From assembly GCA_026545765.1 (NCBI GenBank), contig CM048844.1, positions 60,511,545 to 60,575,544 on the forward strand: DNA of 64,000 bases, written 5' to 3'. Source of the stretch: Plantago major. Lineage: Eukaryota > Streptophyta > Magnoliopsida > Lamiales > Plantaginaceae. This document shows positions 12,601 to 24,540 of this stretch, in pieces. The notes beneath the pieces were generated by a model. It was not told where the DNA came from. It saw only the letters and a list, made by a program, of their open reading frames with translations, and did no database searches. Within the stretch, counting starts at the first letter, position 1, and each line of letters begins with the position of its first letter. Made by a program: the position numbers and the translations under genes.

Positions 12601-13640
12601 GATACATAACGGAAGCAGTGGGAGTCATTCCGAGGGAAGGACTCTTGCCTAGAAAATCATACGACAAGGCTACTATTGGCCTACCATCGATAAAGATTCC
12701 GCCGACCACGCCTGGAGATGTCATGATTGCCAATATTACGCAAACATCCCACATCGTCCGACGAACCCTATGATTCCGTCAATCATAGCGTGTCCGTTCG
12801 ATCAGTGGGGTATCGATATTGTCGGACCATTTCCGAGGGGTACCCAACAGTAGAAATTTCTCATTGTGGCGGTGGAATATTTTACCAAGTGGGTAGAAGC
12901 GGAGGGTGTAGCGACTATCACGGAAAGTCGAGTGCGGACCTTCATTTGGAAGAACATCATTTTCCGCTTCGGCCTACCAAGAGTTCTAGTATCGGATAAC
13001 GGCGCTCAGTTCTCAGGCAGTAGGCTCAAGGAATGGCTTGCCTCCTTCAAAATCGAACAACGTTTCACATCCGTCGGATACCCACAAGCCAATGGTCAGG
13101 TTGAATCCACAAAAAAGACAATAGTCAAAATCCTGGAGAAGCGTTTGAGAACTTCCTGAGAAAGCTGGGCAGACGACCTGGAAGGCGTGCTATGGGCTCA
13201 TCGCACCACTGCACGGACTGCGACCAAAGAAACTCCATTCTCCTTGGTATATGGTTCGGAGGCAGTCATACCGTCTGAGATTGCCGTTGAGACTTTGAGG
13301 GTCCAAGAGTTCGAAGGCAATGCAAACCGAGAAGCTCGGATATTCAACCTAGACATGCTCGAACAGAAAAGGTCTGAGGCACTGGCGAATATCCATAGGT
13401 ATCAGGCAACTACTGCCCGAACCTACAACAGGAACGTTCGAGCGGATAACTTGCAAATCGGAGACCTGGTGCTTCGATGAGCCGACATTTTGAACAATAT
13501 TGGAAAACTCAAGCCCAAGTGGGAAGGACCCTACAAGATTATCGGCGCAAGAGTGAATGGCAGTTATGAATTAGAAGATGAGAACGGACATCCCCTCAAG
13601 CGTCTGTGGAATGCTAGGAACCTTCAGAAGTTCTATGCAT
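9600..13640 (+). pseudogene. pol region of Gypsy A: protease, RT, RNase H, second RNase H, integrase
   Basis: Domains in order: an aspartic protease with ILVDTGSSSNIIS near 9655; reverse transcriptase (about 10350-11000, with MDAYQGFYQIHMAK); Ty3-type RNase H (about 11200-11530); a second, archaeal-type RNase H (about 11930-12330, with WTLEVDGSSTGRVGGIGIYL); and integrase (about 12700-13200, zinc-binding part then VEYFTKWVEAEGVATI). The region ends after a tail with KPKWEGPYKIIG, common at the end of Gypsy integrases. It is broken in several places and not functional. Confidence 0.88.
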
Positions 13641-14850
13641 AGAGATAACTGTGCAGATCGCCTTCAGATCGATTGGTCATCTCAGTTTCAACAATTTACT
13701 ACACGGAACTCCGCCAGTTCTATTTTTCGATCCTTTTGTCATTAGCCTTAGAGCCCGCAAGTTGTAATTGAATTTCCGGCAAATCAATACAACCTCTATC
13801 TTTTGATTTGTGATTTTTCGATCGATGCATATGTGATTTAACGTTCGTTTAATGACAAGGAAAGCAAGAGATTTCATTCATACAAAGATGAATTATACAT
13901 AATCTTGTCTGTACAATTTACAATCTCGGATCGATATCCGGACTTACGGACGCAATATGAAAAAGGCAGAAAACGTCTCCGGAGATACGTCATCTCCCAG
14001 CAAAGATCGTTCCCCCGTCGGAAAAAGCTTCTTCCATGACGATCGACAAGTCTGGTTTCCGTGGAGGCCAGGAACTCGATCTACCTGCACACAGGAAAAT
14101 TGTTGAACGTGGTGGAATCCCTTATGATACCACCAAAACGTGGCATTACAAATCCTGTGCCCGAGGAAAACAAAGTACGGGCAGGAAGAGATTTCTGCCT
14201 CACCGACTTTAGAGACTCAAACTCTCTTGAAATTCGGAAACCATTTCCAATATAAGAGAGATTTGAACCACTAAAGTGGGGTTGGAAGAAGCAGAGGAGA
14301 CGGACAGATATACATTCAAACCGAGATCTATGCTTTTCTATGACTGATCTTCAACAATCTTCCCCTCTAGACCCACGCTACTCTCAAGCTCAGGTTGAAC
14401 GCCGAATTGAGAGTGGACGGGAGTCAAGAGGGGGGAACTATTCAAGAAATCATCTTCTTGCTATTGAATAGATATGGAAATTGGAAATTGGATTTGCACG
14501 ACCAAGGCCAAGAGGGATCCATAGTATTTATAGAAGTAACGAACCAATAGGCGTCCGACACGTCAGAACTTCGACGTTGACAATGGGCTTAAACTATTCA
14601 TTTGGGTTGAACAGTGTTGGGCCAGACGGGTTTATCCAATCAAGCCTAAACAAGCCCATCAACCACGTCCGAGTTTCTTGGTCATCTTACAAAGATATGT
14701 GCGTCAATATAATCCGACGAAGCTTGCACAAGAAAAAAGATGACGATCTCATCCGAGGAAAAATAGTTCGAATTTTATAGACAAAATTATCCGAACATTT
14801 ACATAACAGAAGTACAATCTGAAAAGGTCCAAGGATAAGTACATACTTCC
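13641..14850. other. Non-pol interior of Gypsy A, no supported gene
   Basis: This stretch is shared with copy B (about 48250-49385 inverted). It holds TATTTATA at 14525-14532, the complement of a TATAAATA box pointing left, matching the box at 48549 in B. No coding frame is convincingly shared by both copies, so it is better seen as regulatory or untranslated. Confidence 0.6.
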
Positions 14851-14852
14851 AC

Positions 14853-15242
14853 GGGGCATACCCCGCCTTGTTCCTTTATCGATTCGAGTCGAGCCTTGAC
14901 TCGAGCCACCACCTCGACCGACGAGCTCGTCTTGCATTCGGATCCTCCCACGGATCAACTTCGCCATTCGCCTCTCTTCCTCGGCTCGCCTCCTAGCTAT
15001 TCCGACATTGAGGGGATCTCCTCAAAATCAAGGATGATTGGGTCATCCGCGTCCCGCACCCGGTAAATTGGAGGATGCATGTGCCCACAAGCACAGTTTA
15101 CCCAATGCTGATATTCCTCGTCGTCAGATTCCGACATCCTGGAAAACTCCGGCTTTTGTGGAAGGTTCTCGATGAAACAAAGGACAGAATGGAGAAGGGT
15201 ACAGCGGTGAAAAAAGGAAGAATTACCACACCCTTATTTATA
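14853..15242 (-). pseudogene. Small antisense gene remnant in Gypsy A
   Basis: On the minus strand this matches the 93-codon acidic ORF of copy B (47925-48206). A TATAAATA box complement lies at 15235-15242, and the downstream motif GGGGYATGCCCC lies at 14853-14864. It is more decayed than in B. It runs opposite to gag-pol, so it would need its own promoter. Confidence 0.6.
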
Positions 15243-15648
15243 GTCACAACAGGTCCGTATGATCTCGCCACTTGTCGATCATCTGACGAATGGGGAGATG
15301 AAAAGACGTAGTCATAATGACTATTTCACTGTTTCACCTTCCTCCTCCTAGAAGAATTACACATCCCAAGGGGCGAACAGTCCGAGGATCGGAAAGATGA
15401 TGGTTTAGATTTCTACATCGGATGCCATCTACTGCGATCCGTGTCCTTTACAGATGTGTGTTTTATGATAGTTAAGCATACGAACGATGGACGGAAGCAA
15501 ATAAAGCAGAAAGCAGGCAATAACTCGAAATTACAGGAAATATTGTTTTACAGACAATTAGTACGGATAAAAAAATAAAGCAGCATTGTTCAAGGCAACG
15601 TTCCGTGCCACAAAGAGATGCAGATCCAAGACATTACATAAGTTTCAC

Positions 15649-16241
15649 GGGGCATACCCCCGGATTCTTCACTGAGGATTGGGTTGGCTTGGACCCAATT
15701 CTCCAATGCGAGGCGGATCGGCAGTAGACGCGTTGGCAGCAGCTTGGGCAGCAAGACCAACTACCCGGGAAGGCATATAATACCAGTCCTTGATGAAGGC
15801 CCGGTAATTCTCGAACGGGATGAAGCACACCTTTTGTAAGGCATCCGGTACACACTTCGGGAGGAAGGGTCCACCGTTCTTGATCTCCAGTTCACCTTCC
15901 TCAGTGACAAGATTCGCAAACTCACAAGCGGCCAATCGATCGTCCGAGACAACATCCACGGGAACTTCCACGCCGTTAGCATCCGCAGAAGGGTTTAACC
16001 CTTCCGCCTTCCAATTGAAATCTTGAGGAAGTAACCCCTTGGATCAGAATGACCGATGGCGGAGAACCCATTCAGTCGAGATTCGTCGGACTTGTCCGCC
16101 ATGAAGAACTTGAAAGAATCCGACTTCATCAAATCTCGGCCCGCCTCAAGACGAGCGTATTGGAGGTCTTCCAGCAGGTAATCCTTCATTTCTCGGAAGG
16201 CTCTCATTGATTTCTGGGTGAAACCCTCCTGCCAATCCAAG
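15649..16241 (-). pseudogene. 3' part of the antisense ORF in Gypsy A
   Basis: The minus strand encodes the C-terminal region seen intact in copy B at 46813-47394 (for example EFANLVTEEGELEIKNGGPF). The 12-nt motif GGGGYATGCCCC follows at 15649-15660. The rest of this gene is cut off at the Copia junction near 16241. Confidence 0.75.
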
Positions 16242-16486
16242 TCTCAAGACTTATCTCATGGTTTAACAAGAAGCAAAACTCAATTGCAACTTCTACCACA
16301 GAGGCTGAATATATTGCTGCTGGTTGTTGTGCAACACAAATTCTTTGGATACAACAACAACTTAAAGACTATGGACTCGATGAGAAGAAGATTCCCATTT
16401 TCTGTGATAACACAAGTGCTATTGCGATTACACAGAATCCTAAATTTCATGCCAGAACAAAGCACATTGATGTTAGACATCACTTC

Positions 16487-17328
16487 TGTTAGAACTTATG
16501 ATCCCGGATTGGTACTTGGAACTAGATCAACAGACAATGTTGCCAACAATGTTGTTCAACAATGTCTACAGTAAACTGATAGCAGCGGATGAATAGTATT
16601 AAAACTTCTATTACCAAGCCAATATATAGAAATATGTCTTGGCAACGCCTTAGGCAAAATATCTACTGACAGGAAAAGTAGATCTAATCAACTAGGTTTA
16701 ATACAATCACAAACGATTGATTAAACAACCAAAACTAGCCCTAGAAGAACCAACAGTAAAAGCTATTCTAGGTCGATGTTTGAAAGAGTTATTCCAACAA
16801 TGAATATTCTTAGACAAACTCTAAAGCTAGCAGAAAGCAAGAAGCCTAAACTCTTTAAATCTTAATTGATCTTTTCAAAAAGCTCAACCTTGCTTTGCTG
16901 AATCCTTGCATATATATACTTGAGATGTCGACCTCTTCCATCTATGTCGAAAGGCAATAGGATCTCAGCAAAGGCAATTTTCCTTTTACTTGTTTTCTTC
17001 AATATGCGCATAGAAGGAAATTTCCATATTTCGATTCTTCATAAAATATATTCCTTCTTGCTTTCACCACAAGCTGTTCTTTTTCCTTAAATCATTTCTT
17101 GTTCGATTTGTCAATACTTCCAGTCCAAGTTTCCTGTCCAATGTGCTTTGTCTTCGATGTCTACTGCAATGCTATATCTTCAATGTTATGTCAGCATTGA
17201 ATTCTATCCTATCACAATGTTATACAACATTGATAATCCTGCAGCTTCACAAACAACAACAAACACAAACTTGGAACTGATTATTGAAAGACAAGATTAT
17301 CAAAATATAAGTGCATACTGCACTTTCA
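16487..17328 (-). repeat. 3' LTR of C2
   Basis: 842 bp, reading TGTTAGAACTTATG to TGCACTTTCA on the plus strand. It is nearly identical to 26247-27083. On the minus strand it follows a polypurine tract and starts TGAAAGTGCAGT. Confidence 0.93.
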
Positions 17329-17342
17329 ATCTCCCCCTTAAT
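17329..17342 (-). promoter_or_regulatory. Polypurine tract of C2
   Basis: On the minus strand this reads TAAGGGGGAGAT directly before the 3' LTR. It is where plus-strand DNA synthesis would start. The form AAGGGGGAGAT is typical of SIRE-type Copia elements. Confidence 0.8.
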
Positions 17343-17731
17343 CTTAGTCTTTCATCACAAAACAAAACAAGAGATTAATAGAAACATAACTAAGAACTGC
17401 TAAAGATCTATTCTCCCCCTTAACCAGACAGCTTAAGAAATATTCAAGAGAATTTAAAATATTACAGACCCACACAAATTATAATTGTTCAACACAGAAT
17501 CAAGAAGAATGAACTCAAGTTATCTATTCTCCCCCTTTTTGTGAGGAAAGAAAAGAAACTAGAGTACTTCTAAACTTCAGATTGTTTGAGATTTGCTCAT
17601 CAAGCCCTTTGATTTGCTGTAATCGCCTTGTCCTGCTCAGTTAAAATACCTGCATAAAGTTTCAATGTTAGGGATCAATGTTGAACCAACATGTAGGTCA
17701 ACATTGAACGTTGAGCAAAGAATTCTGAGCT

Positions 17732-19491
17732 TTACGGTGCATTAGCTTTGTTAGCAGAAAGACGAATATTCTCCTCCACATCCATGTTCACAGAAACTTC
17801 AGGATCTACCCAAGGAAGATCACATATCCTGTCATGTGTTTCCAGCAGTTGTTTGGTGACTGTGATGGATTTGAAGTTGGAATGATAGACATCATTGGCT
17901 TTGACCTCAATACCACGCATCGAAGGACAAAGAATATAGTGGATGGGAGAATCAAATGGCCTCCGATCCCTCTATTCTTGGAATTTTCTAGATGCTTGAG
18001 AATCCTTTCTCCCATTGACATTGTAACCCATTTTAATCTCAGAAGCAACATGGTGCCTCTGACCGAGCTTGTTGTTATTGGAAGATGGCGACCTTGTACA
18101 AGCAGATCTGCAAGAACAGATACTAGAGAACAACAATATTTCAGATCTAGAGTCCCAAGAGGCAAGATTTTAATTTTCCTGCAGCTTAGCTCTCTAGCAA
18201 TCTCATCCATAGTCACCTCCATGTGAGTCTTAACCTCATCCCTATTTCTATGCAACCTCAGATTGATGTCCTTAGAAGTCAAGAAGAATACATCACCCCT
18301 AAGATACACACAGTGATGCTTACCATGGCCTTCACTACCAAAATTCTCAGATAAATGAGCATAAAATTCTCTGATGATTTCAGGAACAAAAGCAGCATAT
18401 TGGGTAACAGCATAAAAGAGATTCCTTTTCTTCAGATAGGCAACCAAGTTATACTCTTCAAATGATTCCTCTTTAATTATCTTCTCAACATCTATAGCAT
18501 TATTTTTGATTTTCTCATATTTTTCTAGATTCTTGTTATCATAGAACAAATGAGAAACTGCATCTTCATCCCTATCAGAACCATCTGTAAACACAGGTTC
18601 AGAGGATGGATCATTTACCTCAGGATCTTCAATATGATCTTCTCCAAGAATGACATCCTCATCATCAAGTGATTCTTCTTCAGATTCTTCCTCTGTCTCA
18701 GCTTCATAATCTTCAGAGTCATCTGAGCTTTCATCTGAGTTGCTCAGTTCTTCTTCATCAACCATTGACTCATCCTTAGAGTCATCTTTAGTTTCTGGCT
18801 CATAATCATCCATATCATCAGAGCTTTCATCATTGTTATCATCATGAGCAACTGATGTTGCAGCAACATCCTCATTTATATTCATCGGGTCACTTTCTGT
18901 TTTCTCTGAGTCATCTGACTGCCAATCTTCCACCTCAACTGGTTCAATAGTAGGCTCATCTGCGGGTTTCTCAACATTTTCAGAGTGCATGCTTGTCTGA
19001 TTCTCATCACCATTCAGGCCATCTGTAGCCGTTTCCCCTATTTTGTCAGGTTGTTATACATGATCTTCTTCAACAGATGAAGGATTTTGGGGTTTTTCTC
19101 TCAGATCTGCATGTTGAATTTCGGTGTGTTCAACATCTTTCCCAGCATCCTCCATGGGAGCATCTTTCTCTATCCCCATTGGGCTTTCATCATCATCCCT
19201 CAGATCTTGTGGCAAGTCGACTAGCATGTTTCCCAATTTAACAAGGGTTTCTGCAGCAAACTGAGAGGGGTTTGATGGTGACGACTCTGTTTGGGTTTTT
19301 GAAGATGGAGATGGTGGTTTTGGTACAGGAGATGGGAGTTTTTCAGCACAATCTTCCGAATCCTCACTTATCTCATAGACTGGAATCTCAAAATCGGCAG
19401 GTTCGGCACGGATGGGAAGAGGATATGCTTGCTCCCCCTCAGGTGTTTGCAACGAAACTCCGGGCAAGACGGGTTTTGTCGGAGACGACAT
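17732..19491 (-). pseudogene. Post-pol ORF of C2 (putative plant transposon protein domain)
   Basis: Starting at MSSPTKPVLPGVSLQTPEGE, the N-terminal part is rich in Ser, Pro, Glu and Asp with long acidic runs. A globular part follows around VTQYAAFVPEIIREFYAHLS and VYLRGDVFFLTSKDINLRL. That pattern recalls the 'putative plant transposon protein' family (Pfam Transposase_32) often found after pol in SIRE elements and sometimes called env-like. Its function is unknown. The frame is broken. Confidence 0.65.
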
Positions 19492-19620
19492 TGTTCAGAT
19501 CGTGAATGCAGAGTTGAAGGAGAAAGAGCGGGAGAGTGGTTTTGGTTGAGAGTGACTAGTGAATAAAGTGAGAGGAAGGTGAAGAGTTTGGGAGTAAAAA
19601 GTGAATAAGGAGAAAGGTAA

Positions 19621-19651
<31 letters not shown>

Positions 19652-20923
19652 AAGAATGTGGTTTGGAAAGATGGCAGTTTTTGTGAGTGGTGGAGAAGTG
19701 GGCTAATGAGAGAAGGTAATATGGTTGAAGGAGTGTTTTTGGTTGGTTTGCTTCAAAGATCATAACCATATATATCAAACACAAACCAAGATCTGTACAC
19801 ATCTGTTAATATGAGATTAAGGAAAGCAAATGACCACCGTATCAATTAGGTCAAAAATGAAGGAGATTCTCAAAACTCAACCTAGGGAGGTACGTTTTTG
19901 GTTTAGGAAACAAATCAAGATCAGATAAGAGTAAGACACTTACCAGATTACCCAAGACACAAAATTACTCCCCCTCAAACCCAACCCAAAAAACACAGAA
20001 GGAGCACACAAAACACAGCAAAGAAAGGTACTTCAAGCACAGGCAATGTTGACCAGGATGTTGGCTCGACATTGATGACAACATCGGGAAATCAGACCAT
20101 TCTTAATGTAAGTCAGCTAGGAAACCAAGTCTCAAGATGTGTAGATTCGATTAACACCACTGATGCTGCAGGCAAAAACAGAAAGACAAAGGAATACCAA
20201 AGAAACACACCCAACATTGCCTCAAAAAGTAAATTGAACAATTAACATAAGTGTGAGTGGGGGTGACCATGAGACTGTGAACCATGTCAAATAATTGGAA
20301 CACGTATGAATCCGCTCCAAAGCCGAAGCCTATGCGGAGTTAGGCAAACACACGTCTCATGGCATAAAGATCACTGATTTGACCACATTGGGTGAATTGG
20401 TACTCAGACAGTGAACCAGCAGCATTACGAGAATCGGCACTTTTGTGCGTGTCGGTTTCCAGTACAGGCCATCAACCCTCACGACATATGACACATTGGC
20501 CACGTCGATATTTGGATAGTATTTGAAACCTGCCCAACACGATCCTCGACGGAAACACTTCGAGCCCTTGTAATCATAATTCATTAGATTTATTAAGCAT
20601 AAAGGACAGGAGGCAACATCAAGAGTGAGTCAAGGTACGAGTAAAAATAGCCAAAAAGCAGTAAAAGTGGGTTTTACATAAAGCAAACACACAGGAGACT
20701 CAATCCCTTTCAACCTTGGTTTCAAACAGTCTTTCAACCCCTAAGCATCACCAATGTAAGCTACAAATCAGGAACAGCCATTGACCAGCACAGAAGCACA
20801 AAAAACACATTGACACACAAGAAGAAGAAAATAAAAAAAATAAAAAAAAAAGACAACACTAGGTAAACACAAAAGTCAATGTTGACCAGGATGTTATGTC
20901 AAAATTGCTTGCAGCAAATCCTA

Positions 20924-22800
20924 TCAAATAGTGCAAAGGCCAAGAGACCTTCTCAAACTGAAGAATCTCTCTTTATCAAGGGGCTTTGTGAAAATGTCAG
21001 CTAACTGATTTGTGGTATCAATGTGTTGTATGTCAATAATTTGTTTGGAGACTAGGTCTCTAAGAAAATGATGTCGAATGTCTATATGCTTGGTGCGTGA
21101 GTGTTGAACAGGGTTCTTGGAAATGTGAATGGCACTTAAGTTATCACAAAACATCAAAAGAGTGTCACTTTGAAACCCATATTCATGCAGCATATTGTTC
21201 AGCCAAATTAGTTGAGACACACAACTCCCAGCCGCTACATATTCAGATTCAGCAGTAGAGAGAGAGACACACAATTTTGTTTCTTACTATACCATGACAC
21301 AAGATTTGGTCCAAGAAAAAAATAACCTCCACTAGTTGATTTTCGATCATCTAAGTCACCAGCCCAATCAGAATCACTAAATCCCAACAGATTAGTGTTT
21401 GAATCACATGCATACCATAATCCAAGATTAACAGTTCCTGATATATATCTAATGATTCTTTTGACAGCAGTTAAGTGAGATATTTTGGGTTTGGATTGAT
21501 ACCTGGCACACACACAAACAGAGAACATGATGTCAGGTCTGGTGGCTGAAAGATACAAGAGACTTCCAATCATTGATCTGTACAATGTTGGGTCAACATC
21601 GTCCCCAACATCGGTTTTGCTGAGTTTCAGAGATGTAGCCATGGGAGTGCTGCAAGGTTTGGCATTTTCCAGACCAAATTTTGTGATAAGATTCTTGGCA
21701 TATTTCTCTTGAGAGATAAAGAGACCTTCCTGTTTCTGCTATATCTGGAGCCCCAAGAAGAAACTGAGTTCACCAATCATACTCATCTCAAAGGTTCCTG
21801 TCATGGCTTGAACAAACTTATCTAGCAAGGAGAGGTTACTAGCACCAAATACAATATCATCAACATAGATTTGAGCAATGCAGATGTCTCTTCCTTTCCT
21901 GAGAATAAACAGAGTTTGATCTCCCTCACCTCTTTTAAATCCTAACCCAACTAGGAATTCTGTCAACCTAGCATACCAAGCGCGTGGGGCTTGTTTCAAA
22001 CCATACAAGGCTTTTCTTAGTTTAAAAACATGGTCGTGGTAAAAGGATCTTCAAACCTCTAGTTGTTCAACATACACTTCTTTGTCAATGTAACCATTCA
22101 AGAAAGCTCCTTTAACATCCATTTGGTTGAGTTTTATGTTAAGACAACATGCTAAGGCTAGGAGCAAGCGAATGGACTCTAATCTAGCAACAGGAGCGAA
22201 GGTCTCATCAAAATCAATGCCTTCCACTTGAGTGTAACCTTGAGCAACCAATCTGGCTTTGTTTTTTACAACTATCCCCTTTTCATCACTCTTATTTTTG
22301 AAAATCCACTTGGTGCCTATGACATTTATATTATAGGGGCGGGGAACAAGAGTCTAGACTTCATTTGTTTGGAACTGACGAAGTTCATCTTGCATTGCTT
22401 CTATCCAAAAATCATTAGCAAGAGCTTCTTTCACATTTTTAGGTTCAATTAACGAAACAAAGCACGAGGAACTTACAGAGTGACATATTTCAGCAAGTCT
22501 GAGTGTTTCCTTGTAGTTTTTGCGCGTGTTTCCCCTCAATGTCCTTCCTCCTGGATTTCCAATTACTTGGGAACTGGGATGATCTTTGCGAATTCTAGGA
22601 GGAGGATCCTTTCGTGAGTCAGGAGACATAGGTGCAGTATTAATGCCGGATGGATTGTCAGATTCAAATTTCGCCTCATTATGAGGATCAGCTTGTTCTT
22701 CATCATGAGTGTAAATCTGGGATGTTGAATTTAATGTTGAGTCATCATTGCACAGAGGGGATGTTGGCACAACATTGCCCACATCATGGGTTCATTCATT
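20924..22800 (-). pseudogene. RT and RNase H region of C2
   Basis: On the minus strand, the RT signatures include [54 protein letters not shown] and YVDDIVFG. RNase H then shows DWAGDLDDRKSTSGGYFF, SLSTAESEYVAAGSC, KHIDIRHHFLRDLV and QLADIFTKPLDKERF. The region lies between integrase remnants and the post-pol ORF and is broken. Confidence 0.88.
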
Positions 22801-22829
22801 TTGATCAACAGCAGGAGTCACAGTTTCTG

Positions 22830-24540
22830 GTACGTTCTCACGTGTAGAAGAGTCAGAGGTTGAGTCAATAACCTGTTCAAAGACTGCAGAGATCTTCTTA
22901 CGGGCATAGGGCTCAGAGTCATCAAAGGAAACATTCGAGACTCTTGTATAGTCCGCAATCTAGGATTGTATATTCTATACGCTTGACTATTTTGAGAGTA
23001 TCCTACAAAGATTCCTTTGTCACTTTTAGCATCAAACTTCCTAGATGTTCTCTATCATTGAGTATGTAACACACATCCAAATACATGAAAGTACTTAAGA
23101 TTGGGTTTTCTACCTTTCAACATCTCATAGGAGTGGTCAGAGAACACGGACGAAGATAGACACGATTGATTATGTGACAAGCGGTGTTCACGACTTTCAC
23201 CCACAACCTTTTGATAGGTTCATTGAACTCAACATCACTCCGCCATTTCTTGAAGAGTCCTGTTTTCCTTCAAAGAACACCATTTTGTTGTGGTGTCTTA
23301 GGAGCTGAGTATTCATGCATGATTCCTTTCTTTTCACAAGATTATCAAAGAATTGATTCTAATTCTTTACCATGGTCAGATCGAATTCTTTGAACAAGAG
23401 TAGAGTACTGATTACAACATTTTGTATGCCAGTTTTTGAAGGATTCAAAAGTTTCTGATTTTTCTTTCAAAATTGACCCAAGTGTATCTAGAAAAATCAT
23501 CAACTATAACATAGATATACCAGGCTCCTCCTAAACTTTTAGCTTCTATAGGACCCATGAGATCCATATGCGGAGTTCAAAGCGCTTAAAAGTACCTCTT
23601 TGTTGTCCTTCAATCAGTGGTGATGTGTCACTTTGGTTTGTTTTCCCATAAGACATACACACACATGTTTCCCTACATTGGTAAGCTTTGGCACTCTGTC
23701 ACCACATTGTTTTTGATGATCTTCTCCATTTCGTAATTGACATGTCCCATTCTTATGCCACAATGTTGCATCATCATGTTGAGCAACATTGCATTTGAGA
23801 GGAATGTCCATCACATAGCAGTTGTCCTGTGATCTCACACCTGTCATTACAGTTAATTTGTCCACACAAGTATAAACTTTGCAAGAATGTTTATCAAACT
23901 TGACTTTCAGATCATCATCACACAGGTGGCTTATACTAACAAGATTAGCCGTTAACCCTTCAACAAGAAGAACATTTGAGAGTTTCGGATATCCTTTAAG
24001 GCATAGTGTTCCCTTTCCAAGTATTTTGCTTTGGTATCCTCCTCCATATGTTACCGTACCTGTCTTTTGAGCTACAAAATTTGACAAATTTGACGGGTTA
24101 CCGGTCATGTGCCTAGAGCAACCACTGTCGAAGTACCATTTTCCAGCATTGTTAGGGGAAGTAGCAACAGAAAAAGCAACATTGCAAGTATGTTTTTCTT
24201 TAGCTACCCACACATGTTTTGAAACACTCTTGTGTTTTCTTATCTGTCCTGGAGATTTGCCTTGTTTAGGAGAACTAGGAAAGTACTTCAGAGTCTTAAG
24301 ATTACATCTTTCAGTCTCTGTTGAAGTGGATGTTGTCACAACATTGCAGCTAGCATCACTGTTTTGTTTGCTGGAAACTGGATGGGAGGGAATTGTGGAG
24401 AGATTACTGAGGTTGGAGGTCTCAACATGTTCCCTTTTTAAGTCCTTTTCGCAATCTGGAAGCGAGAAGGCTTTTGTGACCAGATTATGACAAGTGCACA
24501 AACAAAGCTTTTTCTTTGACAAACGTAGGACCTTTTATGA
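22830..24540 (-). pseudogene. Protease and integrase region of C2
   Basis: The protease is recognised by WYFDSGCSRHMTG near 24110, followed by the pre-integrase segment (around DDATLWHKNGTCQLRNG). The integrase part further left is heavily decayed but aligns in order, with phrases such as the one near 23280 matching the usual NGVVERKN region. The region is broken. Confidence 0.75.

Larger units (their letters stand above)
5129..16241 (+). mobile_element. Ty3/Gypsy retrotransposon, Tat lineage (copy A), broken
   Basis: The element reads rightwards: 5' LTR, primer site, gag, protease, reverse transcriptase, RNase H, a second archaeal-type RNase H, integrase, then a long non-pol stretch holding antisense gene remnants. 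Integrase after RNase H is the Gypsy order, and the second RNase H is the mark of the Tat clade. It matches copy B throughout. It is broken, with about ten visible breaks in gag-pol, and it ends at a junction with Copia C1 so that no 3' LTR follows. The 5-bp sequence just outside its 5' LTR is ATACT (5124-5128). Confidence 0.9.

Noticed and set aside
14481-14780. Frame beginning MEIGFARPRPRG, also present inverted at 48316-48600
   Set aside because: It is shared by both Tat copies only because the copies are recent. It runs across the antisense TATA region, has no recognisable domain, and the surrounding differences do not favour coding.
20357-20584. 75-codon minus-strand frame in C2 beginning MNYDYKGSKCFRRGS
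   Set aside because: It lies between RNase H and the post-pol ORF of C2 and matches nothing recognisable; treated as untranslated element sequence.
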